A stretch of DNA of 6,880 bases from Sphingomonas paucimobilis (GTDB lineage Bacteria > Pseudomonadota > Alphaproteobacteria > Sphingomonadales > Sphingomonadaceae), in assembly GCA_945860425.1 (NCBI GenBank), contig CAMAQU010000093.1, forward strand, positions 1 to 6,880. Reading direction: 5' to 3'. Shown here one piece after another: positions 6,156 to 6,880 of the stretch (positions are counted from its first letter, which is position 1; each line of letters begins with the position of its first letter). The position numbers and the translations under genes are program-made. The notes below the pieces were generated by a model. It made no database searches. It was not told the origin of the DNA and worked only from the letters and a program-made list of their open reading frames with translations.

Positions 6156-6880
6156 TTAAGCGGACAGCATCCCGCTTAGGCGGGACTGAATGATGGATTC
6201 AGCATCCGCAACCATCCTAGACACAAGGTCAGCACAAGTTGGGATGTCGTGGATCAACCCTTGCACCATGCCCGCAGACCATATGCCATGATTAATGTCG
6301 CCACTGGCCAAGCCTTCGCGTCCCCGCACACCCTTGACCAGACCAGCCACAACTTCAAAGGGCTGACCTTCGCGTTCGGCAGCCACAACTTGCTGAGATA
6401 CCTCGTTGCGCGCCACGCGCGCAGTGTTGCGATAGCTTCTGAAGATCAAATCGGTACCGCGTTCGTCCGTTGCAACCATCGCCTCTTTGAAGCTTTGATG
6501 GATGGGGGCTTCAACCGTTGCAGTAAAGCGCGTCCCCATGTTGACGCCATCAGCGCCGAGGCACAGTGCTGCAGCCAAACCGCGCCCATCGCCAAAGCCG
6601 CCGCTGGCAAGCAAGGGGATCTTCACCTTGTCCGCTGCAGCCGGGATCAGGATCAGGCCGGGAATGTCATCTTCCCCCGGATGCCCGGCGCATTCAAAGC
6701 CATCAATTGAGATGATGTCCACGCCAGCGCGCTCGGCGGACAAGGCATGGCGGACTGCCGTGCACTTGTGGAGAATGCGAATGCCGTGCGGCTGCATCAT
6801 CTCCCACAATTCACGCACGGCGGGCGTACCGGCCGTTTCAACAATTTTGACCCCGCTGTCGATAATCGCTTGGGCATAGG
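6156..6880 (-). CDS. Nitronate monooxygenase/2-nitropropane dioxygenase-family flavoprotein (C-terminal part)
   Basis: The open frame enters at the window edge and reads for 240 complete residues to a TAA stop, so the N-terminus is missing; by family length, roughly 80-100 residues lie outside. The protein is an FMN-dependent TIM-barrel enzyme of the nitronate monooxygenase/FabK type. The visible part contains IDGFECAGHPGEDD, with a conserved His (bases 6683-6681) at the position of the family's catalytic base. It also has the FMN phosphate-binding stretches ASGGFGDGRG and LGADGVNMGTRF. An in-frame GTG at 6818 is not a credible start, because matching sequence (VETAGTP) continues upstream. 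Family membership is clear but the reaction is not. Its position at the head of an acyl-CoA operon suggests a CoA-thioester reductase or dehydrogenase rather than nitroalkane detoxification. One precedent I recall is IpdC in actinobacterial steroid-ring degradation. Confidence 0.88.
   Translation of the reverse strand, partial: YAQAIIDSGVKIVETAGTPAVRELWEMMQPHGIRILHKCTAVRHALSAERAGVDIISIDGFECAGHPGEDDIPGLILIPAAADKVKIPLLASGGFGDGRGLAAALCLGADGVNMGTRFTATVEAPIHQSFKEAMVATDERGTDLIFRSYRNTARVARNEVSQQVVAAEREGQPFEVVAGLVKGVRGREGLASGDINHGIWSAGMVQGLIHDIPTCADLVSRMVADAESIIQSRLSGMLSA
6157..6185 (-). other. Two overlapping, mutually exclusive inverted repeats at the end of the flavoprotein gene
   Basis: In plus-strand coordinates, TCCCGC (6170-6175) and GCGGGA (6180-6185) form a perfect 6-base-pair stem with a 4-base loop. 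Separately, TAAGCGG (6157-6163) and CCGCTTA (6172-6178) form a perfect 7-base-pair stem with an 8-base loop. The two share bases 6172-6175 and cannot form together. In the transcript they span the last codons of the flavoprotein and most of its stop codon. No T-run directly follows (the first TTTT comes some 15 bases later), so this is not a convincing intrinsic terminator. It could be a weak processing or mRNA-stability element between genes one and two, or chance in GC-rich coding DNA. Confidence 0.35.

Noticed and set aside
6124..6185. Intrinsic terminator after the flavoprotein gene
   Set aside because: The stems are short and the T-run is separated from them by about 15 bases or more. 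The gene order and 32-base gap suggest transcription continues.
6156..6818. A complete 220-residue flavoprotein starting at GTG 6818
   Set aside because: The frame stays open to the window edge and the upstream residues (VETAGTP) fit the family, so the gene is simply cut by the window.
1609..6880. Steroid C/D-ring degradation cluster (IpdC, SDR, acyl-CoA dehydrogenases, thiolase)
   Set aside because: Gene families overlap partly, but the IpdAB-type hydrolase and EchA20-like enzyme are not in the window, the thiolase nucleophile motif differs from FadA6, and Mcd and Mct-like genes are not part of that pathway. A link outside the window remains possible.

Overview
The window reads as one continuous stretch of a catabolic operon. 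Every gene I can support lies on the minus strand, so transcription runs from base 6880 towards base 1. Base composition is moderately GC-rich (about 57-58% in the two 60-base lines I counted). The protein families resemble those of alphaproteobacteria, most like a sphingomonad-type organism. That taxonomic guess rests on remembered family resemblance only, because the window holds no marker gene.

Layout in transcription order: (1) the C-terminal part of a nitronate monooxygenase/FabK-type flavoprotein (6880-6156, start outside the window); (2) an SDR dehydrogenase of the 3-hydroxyacyl-CoA dehydrogenase type (6123-5209); (3) a conventional acyl-CoA dehydrogenase (5198-4023); (4) a type III (CaiB/BaiF) CoA-transferase that looks like mesaconyl-CoA C1-C4 CoA transferase, Mct (4019-2817); (5) a thiolase with a complete active site (2820-1609); (6) a 529-residue acyl-CoA dehydrogenase that I recognise as methylsuccinyl-CoA dehydrogenase, Mcd (1612-23); (7) the first seven codons of another gene, whose start resembles FAS1-like/MaoC-type dehydratases such as mesaconyl-C4-CoA hydratase (23-1). 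Junctions are very tight: gaps of 32, 10 and 3 bases, then two 4-base ATGA overlaps and a 1-base TAATG overlap. No promoter or terminator is visible, so both ends of the operon lie outside.

The most interesting point is the combination. Mcd belongs to the ethylmalonyl-CoA pathway and makes mesaconyl-C1-CoA. Mct, and probably the next gene, belong to the later steps of the 3-hydroxypropionate bicycle, which carry mesaconyl-C1-CoA through mesaconyl-C4-CoA to citramalyl-CoA. Together they would form a cobalamin-independent route from methylsuccinyl-CoA to acetyl-CoA and pyruvate, given a citramalyl-CoA lyase elsewhere. The acyl-CoA dehydrogenase, SDR and thiolase could form a beta-oxidation round that delivers methylsuccinyl-CoA from a methyl-branched dicarboxylyl-CoA. 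Enzyme families are well supported; this pathway assembly is inference.

There is no intergenic stretch over 32 bases, and I see no RNA gene, mobile element, CRISPR array or attachment site.
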